Positions 1-8,154 of a DNA stretch of 32,648 bases are shown here, one piece after another; the stretch's first letter is position 1; every line of letters begins with the position of its first letter. The translations under genes and the position numbers were made by a program. Source of the stretch: Cyanobacteria bacterium RU_5_0 (GTDB lineage: Bacteria; Cyanobacteriota; Cyanobacteriia; Elainellales; Elainellaceae); NCBI GenBank assembly GCA_012033255.1, contig JAAUSF010000046.1, forward strand, positions 1 through 32,648. The letters run 5' to 3'. The notes beneath the pieces are model-generated. The model saw nothing but the letters and a program-made list of their open reading frames with translations. It was not told the origin of the DNA and made no database searches.

Positions 1-146
1 CATGGCTTGAGAATGCACGAGGATTGGTTCGAGACTACGAACGTTTAGCAGAAAATCATGAGGGCATGGTTTATATTGCCATGATTCGCCTGATGCTACG
101 ACGACTGGGGAACAATCGCCAACGTTGGAAAAAAGAAACGACTTAA
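1..146 (+). pseudogene. IS5-family transposase, C-terminal fragment (runs off the left edge)
   Basis: The frame starting at base 3 is open from the window edge to TAA at 144-146 and reads about 47 residues. It contains WLENARGLVRDYERL and, further on, MIRLMLRRL. This is the pattern of the last alpha helix of IS5/IS1031-type DDE transposases, where the final catalytic Glu helix is followed by an 'RDYERL...MIRLMLRRL' tail. The 5' part lies outside the window, so I cannot tell whether the gene is intact. A fragment matching the other end of an IS5 transposase is found near the right edge on the minus strand (31924-32058), but the two need not come from one copy. Confidence 0.7.
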
Positions 147-269
147 TAATCTTTTACAAACACTCTCTGATGGTACTGGCGATCGCCCAACTTCCTGAAG
201 ACACGCAGCAAACCGTCAGGCAAATTCTGGCTCCAGCTTCCACAGTCGCAAACTCAGGCATCCGCAGCT

Positions 270-307
270 TTTGGGGAGGTTCATTCAAAACTTCCCCAAA
301 GTTTTTT
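270..307 (+). terminator. Rho-independent terminator
   Basis: A 12-bp stem (270-281 with 289-300, one G-U pair) has a 7-base loop and is followed by GTTTTTTGGG at 301-310. The T tract follows only on the + strand. It would therefore stop transcripts leaving the IS5 transposase and shield the convergent hydrolase gene that ends at 331. Confidence 0.6.
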
Positions 308-330
308 GGGTATAAATGGGACATTTTGGG

Positions 331-1053
331 TCAAAAAGTGGACTGTAGATGTTGCTGGAAGAATCGGGTGAGTTCGTGCCAAGCATCTTCTGCCGCTAGA
401 CGGTTATAGTCAGCCCGTTCGTGACAGAAAAAACCATGACCCGCATCGGGATAAACCTTCAGGGTGTAGTCTTTGCCAAGTTCCTGAAACCGCGATTTTA
501 TGTGTTGGATGCGATCGCGCGGAATGAACGGATCGACACCACCAAAAAACAAGTAGACGGGCACTGTAATGTTTTCTACTGCCTGAATCCATTCATCTGA
601 AACCATGCCGTAGAAGGGTGCTGCTGCCGCAATCTCAGCCGATAACTTGCAAGCAGTGAAAAAGGTCAATCCACCCCCTAAACAAAATCCAGTCATGCCA
701 ATTCGATCTGGGTATATATCCGATCGAGACTTCAAATACGTCAACGCCGCCCGGATGTCCGCCTCAATGGGTTTACCAAAATCCAAACGCCACATCATTG
801 CCATTGCCTGGTCAACTTCGTTGTATCCAAACGTGTTGTTGGGCAACTCACGGTAGTACAGATCGGGTGTGAGAACAATGTAACCTTCATTCGCAATCCG
901 GATAGCTACGTCTCGTATGTGTGACGTTAAGCCAAATGCCTCCATCAGCAGGAGGACAGCGGGTTTGCGGTCAGGCTTAGTCGGTACAACCAGGAAGGCG
1001 GGCATTTGTCCGTCCGGTGTGGAAATTAGTGTCTCGGTTTGTGCGACTTTCAT
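331..1053 (-). CDS. Dienelactone hydrolase family protein
   Basis: A 240-residue alpha/beta hydrolase, the usual length for the dienelactone hydrolase (carboxymethylenebutenolidase) family. The family's Cys-Asp-His triad is visible: Cys124 in the nucleophile elbow GFCLGGG, Asp174 in FGGVDPFIP, and His206 in DAGHGFFC. Glu38 (LLMEAFG) sits where the family has its activating Glu. There is no signal peptide, so it should be cytoplasmic. A GGAG Shine-Dalgarno sequence lies about 9 bases before the ATG at 1053. The gene follows an AraC-type regulator on the same strand after a 106-base gap, so co-transcription or regulation by that neighbour is plausible but not shown. The real substrate is unknown; many cyanobacterial members act on esters unrelated to chloroaromatic breakdown. 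Confidence 0.9.
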   Translation of the reverse strand: MKVAQTETLISTPDGQMPAFLVVPTKPDRKPAVLLLMEAFGLTSHIRDVAIRIANEGYIVLTPDLYYRELPNNTFGYNEVDQAMAMMWRLDFGKPIEADIRAALTYLKSRSDIYPDRIGMTGFCLGGGLTFFTACKLSAEIAAAAPFYGMVSDEWIQAVENITVPVYLFFGGVDPFIPRDRIQHIKSRFQELGKDYTLKVYPDAGHGFFCHERADYNRLAAEDAWHELTRFFQQHLQSTF

Positions 1054-1159
1054 CTTCTCTCTCCAGTAGAGTCTGCTGTTGATAGCTTAGAAAGCTTGCA
1101 ATCCAGGACTCTAGAAGAAAGTTGCGAAATTTTAGTCCATTATTGCGATCAGGGATCGT

Positions 1160-2188
1160 TCAGGTGTCATCATGCAGAGTCTGTATTGTGCCTAAAAGCT
1201 CCCTCGTCAGATCTGGGATTGCCTCAACATATTTGTTTCGAGTCACGGCATCCATGCTGTTAATAGATAGTGTTTGCAGGAGTTGTTTTGGTGTTACACC
1301 AACGATGCGTTTGAAACATCGCGTCAAATGACTTTGATCGGAAAAGCCAGTTCGCACCGCAATATCCGCAATGCTCAGTTTGCTATGTTGCAGCAGATGT
1401 TTCGCCTTTTCAATTCGACGTTGCAGGATGTATTGGTGTGGTGTGATTCCCATTCGTTGCTTGAACAGACGTAGAAAATGATAGAGACTGATTTGGGCGA
1501 TCGCGCTCAGCTCAACCAGCCTCAAGTCCTGATGGAGATGCTCATAAATATACTCCGTCACTTGTTGCAACGTTGATTGAGATAATCCATCTGGATAATT
1601 GGAAAGTGTTGGTTGGGTGGTGCAATAGTTGCGTAAGAGGTGAATCGCTAAGGTTGTTTTGAGGCTATCAATCAGCAAATCACCACCGATTTTGCCAGAC
1701 TCTAATTCCTCTTTCAAGGTCGAAGAAATCCCTTGAATCAAAGGATCTGGCTCACTCATAAACCGAGGCGTGAGTTCAATGCGATCGGGATTCACAAAAT
1801 CCTGACCGACCTGTTGGAGCAGTGCAGGCTCAATTGCCAAAATCATAAACTGAACTGAGGTATTCCAGTTACAGCGATGGGCAATGCCCGCAGGAATGAT
1901 CGCAATATCTCCTGTTCTCCGCCTTTCCCGCGCAAGTTTTCCATCCAACCACCGTTCTCCTGAGGCAATCTTGCGATCCCACCCTGGTTCTTCGGGCGAA
2001 TCAGGAAGCCCACAAGCAATCACATGCATCGTATGTTGATGCTCGGCGATTTCAAATTTTGGCTGTTGGTAAACTTCTAGATGCAAGTTACTCCAGCCAG
2101 AGCTTGAGAGGATAGAGGGTTTGGGCAATAGTGAATGGGCTGCATTCGCTTTGCGGTAATCAATGACCGTTACTTTTTGTACTGACAT
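1160..2188 (-). CDS. AraC family transcriptional regulator
   Basis: A 342-residue protein. The C-terminal third (about residues 205-305) is an AraC DNA-binding domain with two helix-turn-helix units. The first is around LVELSAIAQISLYHFLRLFK. The second is around IADIAVRTGFSDQSHLTRCF, followed by the family signature GVTPKQL. The N-terminal 200 residues form a cupin-like sensor region (HQHTMHVIACG, DIAIIPAGIAHRCNW) that would bind a small ligand or mediate dimerisation. The last 35 residues after the HTH are an unusual extra tail. An AGGG sequence just upstream of the ATG supports the start. The dienelactone hydrolase gene lies downstream on the same strand. The ligand is unknown. Confidence 0.9.
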   Translation of the reverse strand: MSVQKVTVIDYRKANAAHSLLPKPSILSSSGWSNLHLEVYQQPKFEIAEHQHTMHVIACGLPDSPEEPGWDRKIASGERWLDGKLARERRRTGDIAIIPAGIAHRCNWNTSVQFMILAIEPALLQQVGQDFVNPDRIELTPRFMSEPDPLIQGISSTLKEELESGKIGGDLLIDSLKTTLAIHLLRNYCTTQPTLSNYPDGLSQSTLQQVTEYIYEHLHQDLRLVELSAIAQISLYHFLRLFKQRMGITPHQYILQRRIEKAKHLLQHSKLSIADIAVRTGFSDQSHLTRCFKRIVGVTPKQLLQTLSINSMDAVTRNKYVEAIPDLTRELLGTIQTLHDDT

Positions 2189-2305
2189 CTCATCCCTCGC
2201 TGCGATCGCTTGAGAACTCTTTTATTTTGCCAAACTCGCGTCAAGCGTTGCCATCGCTTGCGGCTCATGGCTGTATTTGCCACTGTGCCACGATCGATAT
2301 GTCTC

Positions 2306-2517
2306 GTTCAAGAATCTCAAATGCCGCATTCCGAGATTCAGTCGATCGCAAATAGATTATTCAGGTTCAAAAAGCTGGTGATTGATCCCCCTAAATCCCC
2401 CTACCCTTCGGGAAGGCTTCGCCAACAAACGGGGGACTTTGACTCCGGTTCTCTCCTTTTTTCCAGAGGGGCTAGGGGGGATCGATTATGATTTGCGATC
2501 GATTGAGATTCTTGAAC
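2306..2517. repeat. Nested imperfect inverted repeat
   Basis: The outer arms are 2306-2353 and 2491-2517: GTTCAAGAATCTCAA at 2306-2320 is the exact reverse complement of 2503-2517, and CGATCGCAAAT near 2343 matches 2491-2501. The left arm carries about 21 extra bases. Inside it, a second inverted repeat pairs ATCCCCCTAAATCCCC-like sequence (2385-2400) with AGGGGCTAGGGGGGAT (2467-2482). The right arm ends against the stop codon of the ABM gene. The structure resembles non-autonomous palindromic elements and could also act as a transcription terminator. Confidence 0.6.
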
Positions 2518-2817
2518 TCAGCCAATCTTTTCCAGTGACATGACTGCGATCGGTTCTGCCAATGTCTCCTCATACGCCTTGAACACCTGTTTCACGTAGG
2601 GTTGCTGAAAGTGAGCATCCAGAGCCGCTTGATCCTTCCAGTTTTCATAAAGCACAAAAACAGTTGGATCGTTCGTGTCTATCAACAAGTCAAACGTGAT
2701 GCAGCTAGATTCTGCACGAGTGGGTGCAAGCAAACCCAGTAAATCTTGCCTCATTCGTTCTTCCATGCCGGGTTTGGCTTTGATGCGAGCAACGATCGTC
2801 AGTAGTGAGGCTGACAT
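2518..2817 (-). CDS. Antibiotic biosynthesis monooxygenase (ABM) domain protein, YgiN-like
   Basis: A 99-residue single-domain protein with the ABM (dimeric alpha/beta barrel) pattern: an N-terminal strand TIVARIKAKPGMEERM, then CITFDLLIDTNDPTVFVLYENWKDQAALDAHFQQPYVKQVF, and a closing strand. Members oxidise quinols or aromatic compounds without metal or flavin, or degrade haem; YgiN is a quinol monooxygenase. The AGGAG site seven bases before the ATG at 2817 is strong. The gene lies on the same strand as the MerR regulator upstream but is separated from it by 357 bases containing a repeat and a hairpin, so joint transcription is doubtful. The substrate cannot be inferred. Confidence 0.85.
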   Translation of the reverse strand: MSASLLTIVARIKAKPGMEERMRQDLLGLLAPTRAESSCITFDLLIDTNDPTVFVLYENWKDQAALDAHFQQPYVKQVFKAYEETLAEPIAVMSLEKIG

Positions 2818-2905
2818 AGTAATCTCCTAAAAGAAGTTGATGTCAATGCAAAGCGAACCAGTGAAACATGTCGTTTGCAGACACGCTCGACGGGTGAAGC
2901 TGAGC

Positions 2906-3059
2906 TTACAGCGGTTTTCAGATGAGTGAGCCACAGTTGTGGGTGGGTGGGTAGATGAGTGGATGAGTAGATGAGTGGATGAGTAGATGAGTGGATGAGT
3001 GGATGAGTAGATGAGTGGATGGGTATGCGTGTGGCTTATGCAAGTGAAACTGGCTGTAA
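2906..3059 (+). repeat. MITE-like element with internal octamer minisatellite, copy A
   Basis: The ends are a 15-base imperfect terminal inverted repeat: TTACAGCGGTTTTCA at 2906-2920 and TGAAACTGGCTGTAA at 3045-3059 (12 of 15 pair). Between them, 2953-3024 holds nine consecutive 8-base units of the form RGATGAGT, the last being GGATGGGT. The flanks of the minisatellite (GATGAGTGAGC on the left, GTGGCTTATGCAAGTGAAA on the right) recur in copy B at 10409-10506 in the opposite orientation. No coding capacity and no clear target-site duplication were seen. Confidence 0.75.
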
Positions 3060-3087
3060 TTTTGCAGGTCAGGTAAAGTGCGAAGGA

Positions 3088-3126
3088 AACTCAGTAAGCC
3101 CTGGTAAACTGGGTTTTACTGAGGTT
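3088..3126. terminator. Hairpin downstream of the MerR gene, possible terminator
   Basis: AACTCAGTAAGCCC at 3088-3101 pairs with GGGTTTTACTGAGGTT at 3111-3126, with two unpaired T's in the right arm. On the minus strand the stem is followed by TTTCCTT, a weak T tract. It would end transcription of the MerR gene. Confidence 0.4.
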
Positions 3127-3173
3127 AATGCAAGGAGGAGGATACTTCGTTGAGTTGGAGGGCAACCTCTGCC

Positions 3174-3647
3174 TCAGCGTCCGTTTGTTGAAGGGTACGT
3201 TCCATCATGAAGGCTTGTCCCGCCGCCAAGCATTCCTGGCGTTCGTTCGCTTGGGAGTAGGAAATTGGTTGCACTAGCCTGTTGCCGCGCTTCCAATTCT
3301 TTGTAGTAGCGAATCTTCCACTGAATCACTTCTAGGTTGCCCTGAAGTTCCTGAATGTGTGCCTGGACGTGTTGTGCATGCGCTTCCAAAATGGTGCGAC
3401 GTTCAGCGATCGTTTCCGGTCGCTCCCGAAACAATCGGGCAAACTCCTGCATCTGGCGAATCGGCATCCCGGTAGCCCGAAGGCGGGTCAGGAACTCGAT
3501 TCGAGCAATATCTTCTGCCGAATACCGACGATGCCCACTGCTCGTCCGGTTGACTGGCTCCAGCAATCCATTTCGTTCGTAGTAACGTAGGGTATGGGCA
3601 GACAACCCCGTTTGCTGGGCAACCTGTTGAATCGTCAGTGTCTGCAT
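3174..3647 (-). CDS. MerR family transcriptional regulator
   Basis: The N-terminal 70 residues are a MerR winged-helix domain: TIQQVAQQTGLSAHTLRYYERNGLL, then NRTSSGHRRYSAEDIARIEFLTRLRATGMPI. A dimerisation coiled coil follows (about residues 85-125). A GTG lies nine bases upstream, but the AAGGTG ribosome site sits six bases before the ATG at 3647, so I take that ATG (157 residues). No metal-binding cysteines are seen, so it more likely senses a small electrophile, oxidant or organic ligand. The last 30 or so residues have unusual composition. The +1 frame over the same DNA reads a helical-looking tail (SQANERQECLAAGQAFMMER...) ending at 3125, right before the hairpin. A frameshift around 3250 is therefore possible. 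Confidence 0.85.
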   Translation of the reverse strand: MQTLTIQQVAQQTGLSAHTLRYYERNGLLEPVNRTSSGHRRYSAEDIARIEFLTRLRATGMPIRQMQEFARLFRERPETIAERRTILEAHAQHVQAHIQELQGNLEVIQWKIRYYKELEARQQASATNFLLPSERTPGMLGGGTSLHDGTYPSTNGR

Positions 3648-3674
3648 AGGATTCACCTTCAGAAGCTTAGTTCC

Positions 3675-3705
3675 ACCTTAGAACTTAGAGCGCACTCTAA
3701 GTCAA
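3675..3705 (-). promoter_or_regulatory. MerR-type autoregulated promoter with palindromic operator
   Basis: Read on the minus strand: TTGACT (-35, 3700-3705), a 19-base spacer, then TAAGGT (-10, 3675-3680). A 19-base spacer is the hallmark of promoters activated by MerR-family DNA distortion. The 8-bp arms ACTTAGAG/CTCTAAGT (3683-3702) form the operator and overlap the -35 edge and spacer. The start codon of the regulator is only about 28 bases downstream, so the regulator controls its own gene. Confidence 0.75.
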
Positions 3706-3859
3706 GCGTTTTTGGCAAAAAACTTCTTTTTCCCTGGGTTAATCCTTCCAGGCGATCGGGTCGTTGACACTAAACATACATTGTCTAACTCAGTTTTAAT
3801 TGTATACAGTATCCAGTATGCTTTGTGGCGATCGTTTCTAACCCGTACAATCAGGGGGT

Positions 3860-3883
3860 AGGGGCATGAGATCTCGTGCCCCT
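3860..3883. repeat. 24-base palindromic hairpin
   Basis: The left arm AGGGGCATGAGA at 3860 pairs with TCTCGTGCCCCT; the only non-Watson-Crick pair is T-G. It lies about 50 bases before the xanthine dehydrogenase operon. It may be an attenuator or a dispersed palindrome; no T tract follows. Confidence 0.5.
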
Positions 3884-3934
3884 TGGGAAAATGTTGACCC
3901 CTCAAGACCCTAAGCTACCAAGGAGGTGCAGCCT

Positions 3935-5359
3935 GTGTCAGATTCGTGTTTAACGCTGACGATCAACGGTGAATCGGTTCGTCTGAATGACATTTCACCC
4001 ACGATGACACTGCTGGACTATCTGCGGCGCATCGGACAGATTGGCACCAAAGAAGGCTGTGGTGATGGGGATTGCGGGGCTTGCACGGTGGCGATCGTAG
4101 CGAAAGGCTCGAAGGGTCAACCGCATTATCAAGCGATGAATAGCTGTCTGATTCCGCTAGGATCGGTTGCCGGACAGGAGATTATCACTGTGGAAGGCGT
4201 TGCCAATGGGCAGTTGCATCCGGTACAAGCGGCGATGGTGAAAATGGGCGGCTCTCAGTGTGGCTATTGCACTCCTGGATTCATTATGAGCTTGTTTGCA
4301 GCCTATTACGATCGCACGGTGGATGATGTTTCCGTTGAAGGCAATCTTTGTCGTTGCACCGGTTATCTGGCGATTCGACGGGCAGCGCAATTGATCGCGC
4401 AGGCTAAGCCGCAGGATCAGTTCACCGAAAGACTGGCGCAAGCGACACTAGAACTCAATTCAATTTGCTATATAACGAGCAATCAGCAGTTTTATCGTTC
4501 CACTCGTCTCAGCGAAGTGTTAGACCTCTTGCAACACCATCCAAATGCCACGCTGGTTGCAGGGGCGACAGATTTAGGATTGGAGCTAAGCCATCATCGT
4601 AAGCACATCTCCGTCATGGTTTCCCTGGAGGCAGTGGAGGAGCTAAACCTGTTGACAGACACATCAGAGTTTGTGGAGATTGGAGCGGCTGTGCCGTTGA
4701 GCCATATTGAAGACAAGTTGCGCGGCGTTTTTCCTAGTTTGGATGAAATGCTGCACTGGTTTGCGGCGCGTCAGGTTCGCAATCGAGCCACGATCGGCGG
4801 CAACCTTGGCACTGCTTCGCCCATTGGGGATCTACCGCCTGTTTTGCTATCGCTGGAGGCTCAAGTTCGGATTGCCAGCGCAACCGGTGAACGGAGTGTG
4901 ATGATTGCGGATTTCTTCAAAGGCTATCGTCAAACGGATTTGCAGCCAGGAGAAGTGATTGTGTCGGTCAAGATTTCCAAACATCTAACGCAAGGCGCGA
5001 TTCGCCGTCTTAGTCAGTCGTATAAAGTCGGAAAGCGCGGGACAGACGATATCAGCATTGTGGCTGCCGCTTTTGTGATTGATCTGGATGAACACAATCG
5101 GATTGTCCATGCCAGACTTGCCTACGGCGGCGTAGCAGCCACTCCAGTCAGGGCGATCGCCGTTGAGCAAGGGTTACTCGGACAACCCTGGACGATCGCC
5201 ACCATACAGCAGACAAAGCGCGACTTGAAAGATGGCTTTACTCCGCTCACCGACTTACGCGGCAGTGCAGACTATCGCAAAATGCTGGTGGCGAATTTGT
5301 TTGAAAAGTTTTTTGTGGAAATGGGCGGGGCAACGATTCATCCATTGGAGGTGGGTTAA
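3935..5359 (+). CDS. Xanthine dehydrogenase-family small subunit ([2Fe-2S] plus FAD domains)
   Basis: A 474-residue protein. An upstream in-frame GTG at 3926 overlaps the AGGAGG ribosome site, so the GTG at 3935, eight bases after it, is the better start. Residues about 5-80 are a plant-type [2Fe-2S] domain (GCGDGDCGACTV and MNSCL). Residues about 85-160 are the second [2Fe-2S] domain (GSQCGYCTPG and GNLCRCTGY). Residues about 180-355 are an FAD-binding domain (LVAGATDLGLE; ATIGGNLGTASPIGDLPP), and the CO-dehydrogenase flavoprotein C-terminal domain follows. This matches XdhA-type subunits that pass electrons from the molybdenum centre through the iron-sulfur clusters to FAD and NAD. Its stop TAA overlaps the next ATG by one base, so the two subunits are coupled. 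The purine substrate is inferred from family, not proven. Confidence 0.93.
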   Translation: MSDSCLTLTINGESVRLNDISPTMTLLDYLRRIGQIGTKEGCGDGDCGACTVAIVAKGSKGQPHYQAMNSCLIPLGSVAGQEIITVEGVANGQLHPVQAAMVKMGGSQCGYCTPGFIMSLFAAYYDRTVDDVSVEGNLCRCTGYLAIRRAAQLIAQAKPQDQFTERLAQATLELNSICYITSNQQFYRSTRLSEVLDLLQHHPNATLVAGATDLGLELSHHRKHISVMVSLEAVEELNLLTDTSEFVEIGAAVPLSHIEDKLRGVFPSLDEMLHWFAARQVRNRATIGGNLGTASPIGDLPPVLLSLEAQVRIASATGERSVMIADFFKGYRQTDLQPGEVIVSVKISKHLTQGAIRRLSQSYKVGKRGTDDISIVAAAFVIDLDEHNRIVHARLAYGGVAATPVRAIAVEQGLLGQPWTIATIQQTKRDLKDGFTPLTDLRGSADYRKMLVANLFEKFFVEMGGATIHPLEVG

Positions 5360-7716
5360 TGAGTACGATCGGGAAACGAAAAAGTCACGAAAGCGCTGAA
5401 GGTCATGTGACGGGCAACGCCATTTACACCGATGATCAACGGCTTCCGGCTGGAATGCTGTCGCTTTATCCGGTGTTGTCGCCCCATGCCAGGGCACGAA
5501 TCACGAAGCTTGACGTATCTGCTGCGGTTCAGGTCGATGGCGTTGTCACTGTTGTCGCTGCCGATGATGTTCCGGGCGAAAATAACACAGGCGTGATTTT
5601 GCAGGATGAAATCTTGTTCCCGACGGAAGAAGTCAGCTATTGGGGACAAGCCATTGTTTGGGTGGTGGGTGAAACAGAAGATGCGGCTCGGTTGGGAGCC
5701 GAAAAAGTGGTGGTGGAGTATGAACCGCTTCAGCCGATTTTGACAATTCAAGATGCGATCGCCGCCCCTAGCTTCCACAATGAGCCGCAAGTGATTCGTC
5801 GAGGTGATCCAGAAATTACCCTTCAGCAAGCCGTGCATCAACTTGAGGGCGAACTGGAGATAAATGGACAAGATCATTTCTATCTGGAAACTCAAGTGAG
5901 TTGGGTAATTCCGGATAGCGAAGGCAATTATCAGGTTTATTCTTCGACGCAGCACCCAACCGAAACGCAAATCATCATTGCTCGTGTGTTGGGCATTCCA
6001 AACAATCGAGTTGTTGTCACTTGTCTCCGAATGGGTGGCGGATTTGGCGGCAAAGAGACACAAGCCAACCCAGTCGCATCCGTCGCGGCGATCGCGGCTC
6101 ATAAAACAGGTCGTCCGGTGCGCCTGAAGCTAAAGCGAGATCATGACATGATCTTGACAGGTAAGCGTCATGGATTTTGGGGACAGTACACGGTCGGCTT
6201 CACGGATGAGGGCAAAATCACCGCACTTGATGTCACACTCTACGCAGATGGCGGCTGGAGTATTGATTTGTCTCCGCCAGTGCTGTTGCGGGCAATGCTG
6301 CATATCGACAACGCTTACTACATTCCCAATCTGGAAGTGCGAGGACGGATTGCAAAGACGCACAAAGTATCGAATACGGCATTCCGAGGATTTGGTGGAC
6401 CTCAAGGCATGATCGTGATCGAGGATATTCTCGATCGCATTGCACGAACGCTAAACTTACCACCTGATCGGGTGCGAGAACGCAACTTTTATCATGGTGT
6501 CGGTGAAACAAATACCACGCACTATGGACAAGACATTGTTGACAATCGCATCAGCCGAATTTGGCAAGCGGTGAAAGCCAATGCCACCTTCGATGAGCGT
6601 CGTGAGGCGATCGATCAGTTCAATCAAATGAATGCTTACAAGAAGCGCGGCTTAGCCATCACACCCGTCAAATTTGGCATTTCTTTCAACAAAACTCAAT
6701 ATAATCAAGCAGGCTCCTTGATTCTGATTTACACCGATGGCAGCATTCAACTCAATCATGGTGGCACCGAGATGGGACAAGGACTGCACACAAAGATGCT
6801 ACAAGTTGCCGCTAAATCGCTGGGAGTGACGATCGATCGCTTTCGCCTCATGCCCACTAGCACCGACAAAGTCCCCAACACCTCTGCTACTGCCGCTTCG
6901 AGTGGAGCCGATCTGAATGGGCAAGCCGTTAAAGATGCCTGCGAAACGCTCAAATCTCGCTTAGCTGCTGTTGCCGCGAAGTGGCTCAAACTCGATTCCC
7001 CTGAAGAACTCGTGTTTGAGAATGATTGGATTTATTGCCGGACTTATCCAACGGCGCAAGTTCGTTTTGAGGATGTGGTGAAGCAAGCCTATAGCGATCG
7101 CGTCAGCCTTTCAGCGACAGGCTATTACCGCACTCCCAACATCTACTGGGATGCCAAAACGGGCAAAGGTAGACCGTTTTATTACTATGCCTACGCAGCT
7201 GCCGTGAGTGAAGTTGAAGTAGACGGCTTCACGGGAACATTCAAACTGCGTCAAGTAGATATTGTTCACGATGTGGGGGAATCGCTGAATCCTTTGGTGG
7301 ATCAAGGGCAGATTGAAGGCGGTTTTGTGCAAGGGATGGGCTGGCTGACGATGGAGGAATTAGTTTGGGATGATAAGGGACGCCTCCGCACTCATGCTCC
7401 TAGCACCTACAAAATTCCGACGATCAGCGAAATTCCTGAACATTTCACTGTTCATCTACTCGAACGGGCTGCCCAAGATGGCGTGATTTATGGTAGCAAA
7501 GCGGTCGGTGAACCTCCGTTTATGTTGGCGTTTTCTGTCCGAGAAGCCATTCGAGACGCGATCGCCGCTTTCGGTCAACCCGCCTATGTTCCGTCCTATG
7601 TGCCATTAGCTTCTCCTGCAACCCCTGAAGCAACCTTGATGGCAATCGAACAGATTCGGGCGGCGGCATTAACCTCTACTGTAATGGAGGGCGATCGTCA
7701 ACTTTCGCCACTTTGA
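5359..7716 (+). CDS. Xanthine dehydrogenase-family molybdopterin-binding large subunit
   Basis: A 785-residue protein, the normal length for XdhB-type subunits. After an N-terminal aldehyde oxidase/xanthine dehydrogenase a/b hammerhead domain (to about residue 125), the molybdopterin-binding region shows MGGGFGGKETQ (225-235), AFRGFGGPQG (341-350) and GTEMGQGLHTK. Near the C-terminus is GSKAVGEPPF, whose Glu (about 718) is the catalytic base of the family. Together with the preceding subunit it would hydroxylate xanthine, hypoxanthine or a related heterocycle in purine catabolism. No XdhC-type maturation gene follows in the window. The enzyme needs molybdate, and a ModA homologue lies at 29546-30343, though not adjacent. 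The ATG overlaps the previous stop (TAATG). Confidence 0.93.
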   Translation: MSTIGKRKSHESAEGHVTGNAIYTDDQRLPAGMLSLYPVLSPHARARITKLDVSAAVQVDGVVTVVAADDVPGENNTGVILQDEILFPTEEVSYWGQAIVWVVGETEDAARLGAEKVVVEYEPLQPILTIQDAIAAPSFHNEPQVIRRGDPEITLQQAVHQLEGELEINGQDHFYLETQVSWVIPDSEGNYQVYSSTQHPTETQIIIARVLGIPNNRVVVTCLRMGGGFGGKETQANPVASVAAIAAHKTGRPVRLKLKRDHDMILTGKRHGFWGQYTVGFTDEGKITALDVTLYADGGWSIDLSPPVLLRAMLHIDNAYYIPNLEVRGRIAKTHKVSNTAFRGFGGPQGMIVIEDILDRIARTLNLPPDRVRERNFYHGVGETNTTHYGQDIVDNRISRIWQAVKANATFDERREAIDQFNQMNAYKKRGLAITPVKFGISFNKTQYNQAGSLILIYTDGSIQLNHGGTEMGQGLHTKMLQVAAKSLGVTIDRFRLMPTSTDKVPNTSATAASSGADLNGQAVKDACETLKSRLAAVAAKWLKLDSPEELVFENDWIYCRTYPTAQVRFEDVVKQAYSDRVSLSATGYYRTPNIYWDAKTGKGRPFYYYAYAAAVSEVEVDGFTGTFKLRQVDIVHDVGESLNPLVDQGQIEGGFVQGMGWLTMEELVWDDKGRLRTHAPSTYKIPTISEIPEHFTVHLLERAAQDGVIYGSKAVGEPPFMLAFSVREAIRDAIAAFGQPAYVPSYVPLASPATPEATLMAIEQIRAAALTSTVMEGDRQLSPL

Positions 7717-7779
7717 TTCTTGAATAGTGTCTGTGTGTGGGCGATCGGTGGGAAACACTAAAGTATTTATCACGAGGAG

Positions 7780-8085
7780 AGCCGTCTCACCGAAAAACGA
7801 GCGGATGCCCCGTTTTCAAACGGGGGGAGGTAAGCGGTTGCAGGCTTTAGCCCGCCTTGAACGATCTTTATCCGTTGTCAGATGTCCCGGTTGTAGAAAC
7901 AATATTCGGAGTCCATGCTTTGGTCTAGCATGGTGGGAACCCGAACTGTAAGCCAGCCTGGAGGCTCGTGATACCTGCGCTTAGGCTCCGCTATTTGAGA
8001 CGCTTGTGTGTATTGCAGGGCTACTGAAACTCTGCGCTCTGGGTCGGGGAAAGCCCCGGCTTCTAGCCGTGGGGAAGCTTACATT
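7780..8085 (+). other. Structured non-coding region, possibly an IS200/IS605-like remnant
   Basis: No convincing gene occupies 7717-8154. Two similar hairpins in the same orientation bracket the region. At about 7807-7837, GCCCCG-TTTTCAAA-CGGGG is followed by GAGGTAAGC. At about 8050-8081, GCCCCGGCT-TCT-AGCCGTGGGG is followed by AAGCTTAC. A further stem CATGCT/AGCATG lies near 7913-7932. Similar subterminal hairpins at both ends are typical of IS200/IS605 elements and their non-autonomous derivatives, and of TnpB-linked guide RNAs. No tnpA or tnpB coding remnant is readable, so the assignment is tentative. Confidence 0.35.
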
Positions 8086-8154
8086 GGAGACTTGGAGTAG
8101 TTGCTTTCAAGTCAGCTAAAGTTGAGATAAGTTGATGGTGATAGAGAAACGGCA

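Noticed and set aside
2953..3024. CRISPR array
   Set aside because: The units are contiguous octamers without spacers, so this is a minisatellite.
7727..7951. 74-residue plus-strand frame after the molybdoenzyme operon
   Set aside because: It crosses a hairpin, has no ribosome site and no recognisable family; the region looks like structured non-coding DNA.
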